The notes under the pieces are model-generated. The model was given only the letters and a program-made list of their open reading frames with translations, was not told where the DNA came from and searched no databases. Positions 1 through 9,538 of a DNA stretch of 60,000 bases are shown one piece after another. Origin of the DNA: Adiantum capillus-veneris (taxonomy: Eukaryota > Streptophyta > Polypodiopsida > Polypodiales > Pteridaceae); contig CM043954.1 in assembly GCA_014529385.2 (NCBI GenBank), positions 4,839,306 through 4,899,305 of the forward strand. The letters run 5' to 3'. The position numbers and the translations under genes were made by a program. Positions within the stretch are counted from its first letter, which is position 1, and the number at the start of each line of letters is the position of its first letter.

Positions 1-1
1 T

Positions 2-331
2 GCACAGTATGTTTTGTCCACATTGAAAGGGACAAATAAAGAAGGGAAAATCACTTATCTAGGTGCACCAGAGGTTTTGACCAAGATTGCTTACCATGCC
101 ATCGGCATGGCCGACAACTTGCCACCTGGCCCTAATCAGAACACTTGGATAGTGTCAGCACAACCTTCTCCTCCTCGAGCTACAAGATCTGCTAAGAGAT
201 CATATAAGTCTGATGAAGAGTCTGTTGAAATCTCGCCAAAAAGACACAATATTGAAAGCTCGGATAACAAGGAAAGGAGAGCTCGAATTGAAGAAATGAA
301 GAGAAAAGCCGTGGTAGCATACCAGGAGTAA
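2..331 (+). pseudogene. 3' fragment of a plant transposon-type protein gene
   Basis: An open frame enters from the left window edge and stops at 329-331, so only a C-terminal part is visible. No function is recognised with certainty. The stretch ITYLGAPEVLTKIAYHAIG followed by a proline-rich turn and NQNTW aligns by eye with PTYIVPGELITKVIYGALH and SQNDW in the long extra ORF of element H (about 54475-54570). Both are followed by a charged, basic tail. It is therefore probably a diverged relative of that ORF. It lies on the strand opposite to element O, so it likely belongs to another element that flanks or interrupts O. The last 60 residues are rich in S, R, K and E and predicted disordered. 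Confidence 0.45.
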
Positions 332-691
332 CCTGTACAAAAGCAAGCCAAATTTGAAAGAGAAAAGAAAACGTACAAACATTGTCGTGCAGCTTCGCTT
401 CTAGGATAAGAAAATGAGCAAAGGGATTCCAATCAGGTTTATTTGAATCCTACATGATTATTCAGCAGTAATAAGGGCTTGCTAACAAGCCAATTTTAAG
501 TTAAAAGTATGCCAGATACGGCTCTAAGGGCCAAGAGATGTCTCGGTAATGTTAATAGAGAGTATGCTTGAAGTGGTCATAGCTAGGATTTTATTGATCA
601 ACGTTGAAGTACTTGAAGTGCTTTACAAGCCTGTCTTTACGGCTCGTCAATCGGAGCTATAGATAGGAAGTTATGTCAGTTTGAAGTTGGC
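332..691. other. gene-less stretch, probable retrotransposon non-coding DNA
   Basis: No coding frame, LTR boundary or tandem repeat could be supported here. The junction between the plus-strand fragment at the window start and the minus-strand element O must lie in or near this interval, but no TSD or terminal motif marks it. Confidence 0.4.
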
Positions 692-1030
692 TTAGTAGCA
701 GATCCGTACCCATGCCATTACCTTGGGCTTTTTGGCCCAAACATTATTTGAGGCCACCCACCCTGTCGCCTTTTGTTGTTGAGATTGTTCTTGAGAGTGT
801 ATCCAAATTGGATCTTTGACTTTAATGTGTTCCTTGGATACCAACACCTGCTTGACATTTCTTTGCTTCTTTTGGAGACTTTGCTGCGATGGAGATCTAG
901 GTTGCAAAACATTTTGTTTAGGGATCCATTGCATTGTTGAAGATTTTGTTCTTGACATAGAGGCTTTACTTGAGCTTTGATGTGGGCTTGTCGAAGGTAA
1001 AACTGACTTGCGAGGATGATCTTCTTCCAT
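692..1030 (-). pseudogene. element O: basic Q/K-rich tail protein with W-P-K motifs
   Basis: A 112-codon frame rich in S, Q and K with repeated tryptophan motifs: MQWIPKQN, PIWIHSQE, NNVWAKKPK and MAWV. Element H carries the same kind of tail at 30390-30720 (VWMRKD, QLWIPKK, HIWIPKQ, MWMPIN), directly after its second retropepsin-like domain. In O the matching protease-like fragment is upstream at 2390-2040, so the order is the same. The solo LTR S1 is inserted 13 bases upstream of the first ATG and separates the two parts. A nucleic-acid-binding role is only a guess from the basic composition. Confidence 0.5.
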
Positions 1031-1038
1031 GTTTAGTT

Positions 1039-1732
1039 TGGCCTGTTAAGTATGGAGCCTGATTTACCCTTGTAATTTTCTGTGGTAAAAGCACACATTT
1101 GTAAGGCCCCCATTATGAGGAGAAGCCATCGTGCGTGAAGGAAAATCACTCATCGGAAACCAAAAATTTCACGGACAAGAATCAGGGGCAACTTTAAAGG
1201 CCTCGGGGGCGGAGGCCCCCGAGACTTTTTTTTGCCGGAATATTCTTTTTCGCCGGAATATTATGGCCGGACGACGGCCGGAAAGTGGTCGGAAAACAAC
1301 CGGTCGGTTGGTTGGTGGCCGGTAGTCAATGGGTGGTCGGAAGTCAATGGCCAGTGGCCGGTGGTCGGAAGTCAATGGCCGGTGGCCGGTGGCCGAATTC
1401 AAAAGCGGACTTGTCTTCTCAAGGGTGGCCACACATGGGCGGATTGGAGGGTCCGATTTGGACTTATTCGCACAAGGGCGGCTACACATGGCTGTCTCTC
1501 ATAAGAGAGGGCAGCCCTTTTGGCCTATAAAAGGAGGCCATTTCTACACACATTTCATAGTGTGAAGTTGATGCAACAAGGTGAGTGTGAGGTGGTGAGA
1601 GTGAAGCAAGGCGGGAGCTCCATTAAGGGTATAATCCCTTTGTAAACTACTTCTTGTTTTGAAGTACTAAAGCCATTGAGTGGCTGCTTTCCCGTGGACG
1701 TAGCCCACATTGGGTGAACCACGTATATCGTG

Positions 1733-1798
<66 letters not shown>

Positions 1799-1890
1799 GC
1801 TCTATAATCTCGTGTATATAAATCTGTCTCTCTCCATTAAGTAATTTACTCAATTATCTGTTTAGTTACGTCTTATTTCCTAACATGGCC
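1039..1890. mobile_element. solo LTR S1 with 5-bp target-site duplication
   Basis: The element runs from 1044 (TGTTAAG) to 1885 (CCTAACA), 842 bp, with short inverted termini. It is flanked by tggcc at 1039-1043 and again at 1886-1890. No internal region, PBS or polypurine tract is present, so it is a solo LTR left by recombination. It holds a GGCCGG-rich repetitive stretch (about 1260-1395), a TATA-like CCTATAAAAGG near 1525 and a CT microsatellite at 1736-1799. It sits within the tail region of element O. Its family is unknown and no second copy is in the window. Confidence 0.8.
1736..1799. repeat. (CT)n microsatellite in solo LTR S1
   Basis: About 64 bp of nearly pure CT with one interrupting CG. 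It lies downstream of the TATA-like box, as do the CT tracts in the LTRs of elements A, C and D. Confidence 0.95.
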
Positions 1891-2039
1891 TTAGTTTTTT
1901 CTATTGCAGATGGTTGTGTCTTTTTTTTTATGTATCTTGGACCGTCTTTGTTGTTGTTGTTGATGCTTTTTGTTGTTGCCCGAAGAAGATATTCTTCCAA
2001 CTCTTTGTTAGGACTAGACTTTCTTTGATGTGATGTGAG

Positions 2040-2390
2040 TCAACTATGTTGAAGTTGTCTTTGAACTCCCCATGACTCAACTTGAGTATTGCCTCCGCTA
2101 TGCCAAAACTTGGGATTGGTGTTTTGGCATTGGTGTATTTCCTCCACTTCTTTAATTGTCGGCTTTCCCATCATTATCCAAGTGCCATATGACATTATAT
2201 TCTTAGTAGCATAAGGATCAATTGCGGCCGAACATGTAACCTTGAGCCCTGTTTGTCCACGTAAATTGAATTTGATCAATGTGGGATATTTTTCATCTTT
2301 GGCTTCTTCCTCATTCTTCCTTTGATCTTGAGTTTGTAGAACATCTGTTGATGTGGAGCTTTGCACATCTGATTCTTCTTGTACTTTCAA
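2040..2390 (-). pseudogene. element O: second retropepsin-like domain, degenerate active site
   Basis: A 116-codon frame after the protease region of O. The stretch AAIDPYATKNIMSYG aligns by eye with ALLDSGAQANLISYG of the post-integrase domain of element H (29790-30120), in the same order relative to the W-P-K tail. The catalytic D-S-G of H reads D-P-Y here, so this copy should be inactive. Upstream is an acidic, S/T/Q-rich linker. The frame shifts before the C-terminal half of the fold. In O it follows the Gag-protease part directly because RT, RNase H and integrase are absent. Homology is inferred from short motifs; a profile search would be needed to make it firm. Confidence 0.5.
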
Positions 2391-2407
2391 CTCTGCATCA
2401 TTTGAAT

Positions 2408-3303
2408 TTAGTTTATTTGGAGTAGATGTTGTTGACTCTTCATGTCAATGATGATATCTCCACATGGTTGTATTGCTCTCCTAGTTTGTGTTTGTGCAGC
2501 ATACTCCATGACATAGCTATTTGTCCCTCTATTTTCATTCTCACAAATCTCATTAGCATTTCTCAGCACTTTCAACATAAAACATGAAACTAGGTCGTAG
2601 CCTTCTTCATCACAAAACTTGGTTGGAGTTAGCTCATTTACACACACATCCAAAGTTGCCAATATTTGAGTCCATGCAAATGGCTCAAATAATTGCTCTG
2701 GAAAGGGTTCCGGTATGTAAGCTTCATTGTCCATTGATCTTTCTAGGATGCAATCCTCCTTCACTGAGCTTCCACACTTCGAAGCACCACACATCCAAAG
2801 TTCTTGTTTTGTTTGTAGCCACGCAGGTATCTCTTTCCCATTGACTATAGTAGAGGGAAATTTCTTCTAAAGGAGTTCTATTCACCTCTCTATAGCTATG
2901 GTGGTCTTTTATGCTTATTTTTGTGGTGATCTTTTTATGTCTCAAGTAGATATATTCATAGTCCCAATCTTGAACCAGCTTAAGTTGACGCATGAAAGGT
3001 CTTCCTAAAATGATATCAAAATTGTTCCCTTTTCCAAAATCTACTATTGCAAATGTATGTTGATATTCAATTCTACAAGAAGTCACAATAATTTGCTTTA
3101 GGATACCTAGAGGTTTTTCCGTGTATCATTCTAGTTTTCCTAAGCGCTGGTCTACCCCATTTTTCCCAAATGTCTTTTGTGGCTATGGCTACTCCAGCCC
3201 CACTATCAAGTATAGCCAATGTTTTAACTCCTTTGTATTCCATAGGTAAGGTGGTGTTTCCTTGTTCTCCTTCGAAATATTCCCCCACCTTGTTTATTGG
3301 CAC
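2408..3303 (-). pseudogene. element O: retropepsin (protease 1) and C-terminal extension
   Basis: Three overlapping frames (3303-3073, 3086-2724, 2794-2408) make one protein with frameshifts near 3080 and 2760. The first has the active site AILDSGAGVAIATKDIW; the second has the strand IEYQHTFAIVDF and the ILGRPFMRQL motif of retropepsins. The third (CGASKCGS, EPFPEQLFEP, ILATLDV, KFCDEEGYD) matches the conserved extension after the protease of element H at 24290-24500. The product would be the Gag-Pol maturation protease. After the extension the normal RT does not follow; the sequence passes into the second protease-like frame, which marks the internal deletion of O. Confidence 0.8.
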
Positions 3304-3738
3304 AGGTTTAGCGTGTGCACTTTCTCGTTGAGTTTATTTTGATTGCTCATTTGAGGGTAGATCTTGAAGAGGTATCTTTAATCCCATCTTCCCCAAATTT
3401 TTTCCTACTTCATCCCATACATGTGGTCTAATCTTAAGTAGTTCAGATAGAGTAATGGTGCACTGTATTGGAGCTGACATCAACTCTTGCATACTCTTTG
3501 TATCCATCATCTTGGATATGGCTTTCCTCTAAGATGGAACCACTCTAGTCTCTGAGTCTGCCTCATGTTCTCCTATGTATGAGGGTAAGGTATTCAAGGA
3601 CTCTGGTTTTCTTTCAATTGAAAATTTCATCCCTGCATCTCCATTTAGAGATTGAATGTCTCCCTGATAGACTTCATGCCGTGTATTGACCTCAGTTATG
3701 GGTGCAGATTGGAAAGTCGCACCTCCATCTTTTGCACC
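3304..3738 (-). pseudogene. element O: Gag-protease linker, decayed
   Basis: Read on the minus strand, this stretch encodes fragments (LPSYIGEHEA, CTITLSELLKIRPHVWDEVGK) that match the linker of element H at 23418-23723 (LPSYLGEYEA, CTITLAELLRLRPNMWTTVGK). Several stops and at least one frame change break it. It joins the Gag C-terminus at 4248-3739 to the protease at 3303. Confidence 0.6.
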
Positions 3739-4248
3739 TCAAATTGCTTCCCACAATTCATTTGGCCATGGCTCATCTATGTCTGGGATAGGTGCCATAA
3801 ATTGTGATCTTGAACTTGCATCATTAGTGGTGTTGGCCACTACTTGATCATCTAGTTGAATTTCTAGGTTGTTGGTTTCTTGTGTTGCAGTTTTTGCTTT
3901 CACATCCTTTTGTGATTCTAGCTCAATGTTTCTTTGAGTTAATGTTTCAACAACCTTTGCCTTAGGTATTTCAAATCCAACACTTTTTAGTTTTGTTTCT
4001 GGAGGTGGAATTGGTGCTTGAGGCTCCATCATTGCCTGTGTAGTTTTTACCATTTCCTTACACATTTTCAACCTCTCAGTCTCTACCTCAGCATGAGGAT
4101 ATTTCATCCCTCGTTGCTCTAGGGTTTGGTTGGGTTTCAATCTAGCCTCATATGCTTCCAGTGTAGCATCTAATGGCTCTAGGACTTTGTCTACCAACAC
4201 AGATCCTGCGGAAGACGCCTTCCTTGGTTTCTTATCGCTCACCACCAT
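3739..4248 (-). pseudogene. element O: Gag C-terminal / linker region
   Basis: A 169-codon frame whose N-terminal helix LDATLEAYEARLKPNQTLEQ matches LDALLNAYEARLKKNQTQEQ in element H (22922 onward). Both continue with a charged helix carrying MCK and QxxM motifs. It follows gag (stop at 4294) and precedes the protease linker. The domain is not a known named family to me. Its charged, helical character suggests a structural spacer in the Gag-Pol polyprotein. Confidence 0.65.
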
Positions 4249-4293
4249 TTTGTTTTCCCGTTCTTGTTTTAACTGCTCCTTTGTCTCTTGTAA

Positions 4294-6531
4294 TTATTTT
4301 TGTAGTGCAGTTTGATTTGTAATTGTTTTTGCTTTAATTCTGTCTCTTTTGGCTTTCCAAGATTTTCTCCCAGTCCTCACTGACACACTAGTTGTTTCCC
4401 CTTGTTTGGGTTGTTGATCTTTCTCCTCATTAGCTTGGTCCTCAGCATTTTCTTTTGCTTGGGCTCTAGTCACTACCTTCACAGGAATTTTGGGTTCTGC
4501 CTTTGATCCACTTGGAGAAGGTAACACTCCCACAACATTCATTTTTGTTTTCCCCTGTTTTTTTGGGTGTTTTGGACAATTAGGAACAACGTGTGTAATT
4601 GCACACTCCAAACAATATCCAATTATCTCTACACGAGAACAATTTTTGGCCCAATGATTACCTCCACACTTGTAGCATGGTCCATCTTTTTGATTCACTG
4701 GTGGCACAATTGATGGTTGTTCTTGCTTAGCCAAAATGGTCTCTGGTCTACGCTCTTGATTGGATATGAACATCAGAGTGTCCTCATTCAATGAATAGAG
4801 TTTTCTCATAGGTTCTTGCCCTAGCCTAGGTTGTGATACCTCAGCTCTTTGTAAAGCCCTTGATACAACCCTATTTTGAAATAATGGATGATTTGGTAAT
4901 GGAATTTGTTTTTCTATTTGATGTCCAAATAGTATCCCCCTCGTGTAGGTTTGATTATAGTAGCACTCACTCATCTCATGATTGGTCCATTTTTGCTCAA
5001 TGGCACACCATTTTATTTGTTGTGCTACTTGCGCTACTAGCTCATCTAGGTTGGTCATTAATTGAGACATAACCACTTGCCTTGTGTTGGTTTCACTAGA
5101 TGCTAAAGGAGCATTATCCATAGTGATATTTGTATCACCAATTTCCTTGCCATAGGCTTTACAATTGTCAACTAGGTATAACGCTTCTCTCGTGACTTGT
5201 TCAAAGGAAGTACATCCTTTTAAGTGCAAATATTTCTTGAGAGTTTCATTTTTCAAACCCTCTATGAAGAGAATTGATAATATTTCATCCTGTGGTAACT
5301 CGCATTCCCGACATCTCTCTATATATTGTTTGAAGCGTAGCGATGCTTCCTTCACTCTCTCATCTTCTTTTTGCTTGAATGCATAGATTTGGGACACTGT
5401 GTTATGCTTGATTCCCCTTTTAGAGAACTCCACAACAAATTCTTGCAACAGTTGTTCAACGTTTGAGAAGGCATTTTTGTCCAACGGTTGGAACCAATTC
5501 AATGCTATCCCTTCCAAGGTTAAGCCAAATCCATCATACTGTGTATGAAAATAAAATACTTGTTCAGCTCTTAACACTTGTTTGAACAAGGATGCATGTA
5601 CGTATGGATCCCTTAATCCATCACACTTCTTCTTGACACATTTGGCCAATTGATATGGTCTCATTGGTTCTGGTTCAACCATGTCTCTTAACGTGTTGGG
5701 GTCTCTCACAAAGACATCCCTCGTTCCTTCTTCTCCTCTTGGAGCAAATCCTGGTGGAATCCCCTTTGAAACATGTTTTGGGAATGTTGATGGATTTGTA
5801 AGTCTAATTGGTGGTCTCTTGGTTCCACTCAATGATCTAGGAGCTACACTCCCATGAATAGCTATTTTGGATGTTTGAGGTCCATTTGATTCCATAGTTT
5901 CAATGTTAGCTTCTTGCAAATCAGTCTCAAAAAACATTGATACGCTTACACTCGGTTGAAAGTAGTAAGTAGAGATTGGATTACCCATGTATGTATATCT
6001 TTCTAGCTGAATTGGGCTGATAAGTTTGTACTCTCGTCCATACTTATCTACCATTAGAACTTCCACTCCCTGGTCATCTGTGTATGTGAAGGCATAGATA
6101 TTCTTGTAGTCTGTCAACTCTTCAATGATGGAATTTAAACATCTATAGAATTTGTTTTGATCCCCAATAAGTAACCTATAAAGGCCATCATAAGTGTAAT
6201 CCGTTAGAACTCTTGTGGATTCATTGGTTTTGATGAACCTCACGTTGGGTTTGTTGATTAGAGGATGCTTCTCCTCTAAGTCTCCAACAATTTCCACTTT
6301 TGCTCTTCCAAAATCTCGCATTTTAGTTGATTGGTTTGGCTTCTAGTGAGCTACATGATCACTTGACAATTATCCATGAGCCATGCCTTGAGGTTTGGCT
6401 TGATATGATTGATAAGCCTCATGGTCTTGTCTCAACCCTCTTGTTATAGGTGTTGCAATATTTCTGGTTATTTGTGTAGGTGGCATAGCTCTGAGTTGAG
6501 TGGGAAACCCTAATGATGGATGAGTTGTCAT
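4294..6531 (-). pseudogene. gag: element O: gag with CCHC zinc knuckle
   Basis: The open part is 6321-4294 (675 codons). The same frame extends upstream to an ATG at 6531-6529, broken by TAA and TAG, so the original start was probably there. Visible parts are an N-terminal beta-rich region (DYTYDGLYRLL, YAFTYTDDQG), a retrotransposon Gag capsid-type domain (YDGFGLTLEG, ALNWFQPL, FVVEFSKRGIKHN, QIYAFKQKEDE, LYLVDNC) and a zinc knuckle CYKCGGNHWAKNC followed by a second C/H cluster. The same domains in the same order occur in element H. The product would form the virus-like particle and bind element RNA. Apart from the two upstream stops this is the best-kept gene of O. Confidence 0.85.
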
Positions 6532-6960
6532 GTTTAAGCCTCAGTCAATACTCTCAAGATGGTCCTTGATAATAACACCTTGTCTTAGTGCACACAATCC
6601 CTTTTTCCCCCTGGTCAAGTCTCTAAAAAGTCAGGCTTTGGTGCCCCACTGACCTTTGGATACTGGTTTTGGGTACCCTAAAATTTTGTAAATGGGAATC
6701 CTAGCAAATTTCACTTCCTTATCTCACAAGCTTTCTTCCTAGCTATAGGGGACTCAGTTTGGAGTTGTGTGTCAAAAGTTAGAGTAGTTTTGGTAGACTG
6801 CACTTGAAACAACACTCAAAACAGTTTCAAGATCAGGACACACAGAGATTTTGTGCTTGTATCTTGGCTTCCAAAGGGTATTTTTCACTCAAACTTTAGA
6901 TTTGGGATGTACTCAAGTAGATCTACAAACTTATAAAGTCAAATACCCTCACTATGTAGA

Positions 6961-8244
6961 GGTACACCGATCGCGATCATTGACCCCATGTCACAGATTT
7001 GAAAGATTTTTGCACAGTAGTAGCTAGCCCTTGATGTCTTGATACCAAGTGTCTTTGTATTTTTGAATTTGGAGATGTTTTGACCAATGAAAACCCAAAT
7101 CCCAGGTGGTTTTTTGGTTATTGGCTTGATTGTGTAACTGGGACTTTTGACCACTTTCTTTTGCTTTTTTTTACCTTGCTCCTTTTGGAAAATATGTTGC
7201 ACTAGATGTCAGCTATCTACTCACCAAGTCTCAACTCAAAATGTCACTGGCGTACATCGATCGCGATCGTAGTTCTAGCTCCTTTTCAAGTGAAACTTGT
7301 GGATATGGTAGACAATGATGTGTACAGTCTACTCCTCAAATAGTTTTGAATTTGGACAAGAAAAAGTCAAGTTTTTACCAAATCTTGGTCTGCTAGAGTG
7401 GTTTTCTGACTGTCTGTTGTTTTTGGCTATTTTGGTGACATTTTTTGAATTTTTACATCCCCTGGTATCTTATATAACCTAGGTGTATGTGTGGGTCAAA
7501 TCTGGGGTCAGATCTGGGACTGAGGTACACCGATCGCGATCGTTGTTTGGAGCCCAAATTGGATGAAACTTCACCAGCTTGTTCACTAGGCTATTTTAAG
7601 ACTACCTGCCAGACACTTTTGTATTTGGACTCAAAAAAGTCAAGAATTTACAGTTTCTTGGTATGAAGTGTTTGATTTTTCAATTTTATCAGGTTTGATT
7701 GATTTTGATGTTTGATTTGGGATCTGAGAGATACCTAGGCTTGTCCTATGCACATGTTATCCCTTTGCATGGTTTCTTCCCAGTTTTGATGTGTTTTGGT
7801 CTACTAAAAGTCAATTTCTATGCCAGTTTAGCAATTTTTGACTTGGATCTGTATTCAGTGGTTTTGACCAGTTTTTTGTGGTTTTTGACCCTAGGTCCTG
7901 TAGACTTTTATGTTTGTATTCTCATCAAATCTAGTACAAATCTGAGGTCTAGGTACACCGATCGCGATCGTAGTTCTGAGCCCAAATTCAACCAAATTTG
8001 GCATGCTTGTAGACACTGATGTTCTAAGGCTATCCCCCAAGTCTTTTTGCATTTGGATCACCAAAAGTCAAGATTGTACAGTTTCTGGGTCTCTGAGACT
8101 AGTTTTACCCAAGTGGCATGATTTCCTTGATTTTTGATGTTTTTGGGTGTGGTTGCTTTAGACAAACTTATTTAGAATCTTATCAGGAAGACACATGTCA
8201 AATCTTGTACAATTCTGACACTGAGGTACACCGATCGCGATCAT
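6961..8244. repeat. five copies of the GATCGCGATC palindrome in the O leader
   Basis: Each copy reads GATCGCGATC, extended to the perfect 12-bp palindrome CGATCGCGATCG in three of five (7258, 7531, 7959). Four are preceded by GGTACAC; the copy at 7258 has CGTACAT. Spacings are 289, 273, 428 and 274 bp. A sixth GATCGCGATC is at 58703-58712 inside the O LTR. Confidence 0.9.
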
Positions 8245-8581
8245 AGTACCAGAGCTAAATCTGATGAAATTTTATAGGCTCTCTCTCTGACAAGTATTTC
8301 CCAGTGTTTGGTGCTACACCCTTGTGATTTGAATCAATTTCAGCTCTGTTTGGTCAGATTTTCTAATTTTAGAGTCTTATGGCCCTTTTGCCAAAGTTAT
8401 GGTTTTCTGGTGTTTTTGACTCTATCTTTTGCCCCAAATCTGACTGGAATGTGATTTACTTATCCTACTCCTAAGTATAGAAATGAAAGAACATAAGAAA
8501 ATGAATCAAACAAAACAAACAGGATAAAAAACGGATGATGGATCAGTACTCAATCAATACAAAGAAATTTGAAGAGAAAAA

Positions 8582-8586
8582 ATGCT
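8582..8586. repeat. left TSD of element H (atgct)
   Basis: The five bases atgct lie directly before TGTTAG of the H 5' LTR and recur at 58172-58176 directly after CCAACA of the 3' LTR. Confidence 0.9.
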
Positions 8587-9519
8587 TGTTAGAAGTTGGA
8601 CACACCCCACGGCATCTAACTATTCGGAGGATTATTATTTTGTAACTATTCATTCATTGAGGAAAACCTGATTTTTCACCTTGTAAATAATGGGACTTAC
8701 AGAAGTTTCCAGATTGTATCCCAGTTTTGATAGTTAGATCGAGTAGATGGTTGATTTTGGAACTTTAGGGTTTCAGAATTGTAAGGTATATATACCACTT
8801 TTTGACCTTAATGAAAACACCTTTTGTCATTTTAAAACAAGTTTTGAAGTCTGTGAGTGAGCGTACTGTGTACGAGAGAGAGAGAGTGAGCTTCATCTTG
8901 ATGCTATGTGTGCTCCGGTGGTCGGAATCGAGTGCGGAGAAGTGCAGCGTGTTGCCCCCGACGAGAGCTACGCGCCGATACCTATATTGAGCAGGTACGG
9001 TCCGGTTTTGCGAGTTCCTTCTACAAGCTTCATCGGGTGTTTGGATGAGCATACGTTGTCCGATTTTGCATTGCAACATATCCACCCGTTCACATTGAGT
9101 AGAACTACACATTAGGCACTTTAGATTTTGGAAACGAAGACCTGCAGATTTCGGCCAGACATCCTACGTGTTTCTGCACGAGGTGTTTTGGGTCGGGATT
9201 TTGGTTCATAGACCTTAGGGAGAGCGACCTATTGGTATTAGTAGGATCTCCTCCAAGTTTTATGGTGTTTCGAGATTGTTTGATGGGTGTTCGACTCTAG
9301 AAAGCGTTGTAGGAAGTTTCCTCTTATGCACTCTTGAAGGCTGTGACTTAGACAATTGGTAGAGACCTCTGTAGGAATTAGTTAGGAGTCGGTCGAGTGT
9401 AGGTTGACACCTTATGCTTGCTTCCACACGCCTGCGGGTCGAGCTTTGTCCTTAGCTGACATTACATGTTAGGTGAGTTCTCGCTGTGCTGACGTCCGTC
9501 GCAGCGTATCCATCCAACA
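8587..9519 (+). repeat. 5' LTR of element H
   Basis: It starts TGTTAGAAG and ends CATCCAACA, 933 bp, the same length as the 3' copy. A TATA-like GTATATATACC lies near 8786. GA-rich DNA follows at about 8874-8887. A half-site of the H palindrome (AGACATCCTACGTG) is at 9157-9170. Confidence 0.92.
8785..8796 (+). promoter_or_regulatory. TATA-like box of the H LTR
   Basis: GGTATATATACC is a symmetrical TATA-type sequence about 200 bp into the LTR, in a fitting place for a U3 promoter. The same sequence is in the 3' LTR near 57437. No transcript data support it. Confidence 0.5.
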
Positions 9520-9520
9520 T

Positions 9521-9538
9521 TGGCGCCGCTGCCAGGGA
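9521..9538 (+). other. primer-binding site of element H
   Basis: TGGCGCCGCTGCCAGGGA begins two bases after the LTR end. It closely resembles the TGGCGCCGTTGCCGGGGA sites of many plant gypsy elements, usually assigned to tRNA-Asp. Two differences may be decay. Confidence 0.8.

Larger units (their letters stand above)
6532..8586 (-). other. element O: leader with palindrome-bearing repeats
   Basis: No gene. The stretch is the untranslated leader of O between PBS and gag, cut by insertion of H at 8586. It holds diverged repeats of about 275 bp, each with the conserved core GGTACACCGATCGCGATCG. Cores are at 6969-6978, 7258-7269, 7531-7542, 7959-7970 and 8233-8242. Between them the repeat units have drifted so far that only short blocks (for example GAGCCCAAATT, TTTGGA, AAAAGTCAAG) still align. 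Confidence 0.75.

Noticed and set aside
1169-1565. Overlapping frames with W/P/G repeats in S1
   Set aside because: They come from the GGCCGG-rich simple repeat of the solo LTR in several phases and strands at once.
7699-8019. A 106-codon plus-strand hydrophobic frame
   Set aside because: It lies in the O leader array, runs across repeat units and the palindrome, and is opposite to the element's sense strand.
8765-9115. Frames at the H LTR, with a like one at 57564-57767
   Set aside because: They are LTR sequence; they differ by frame changes between the two copies.
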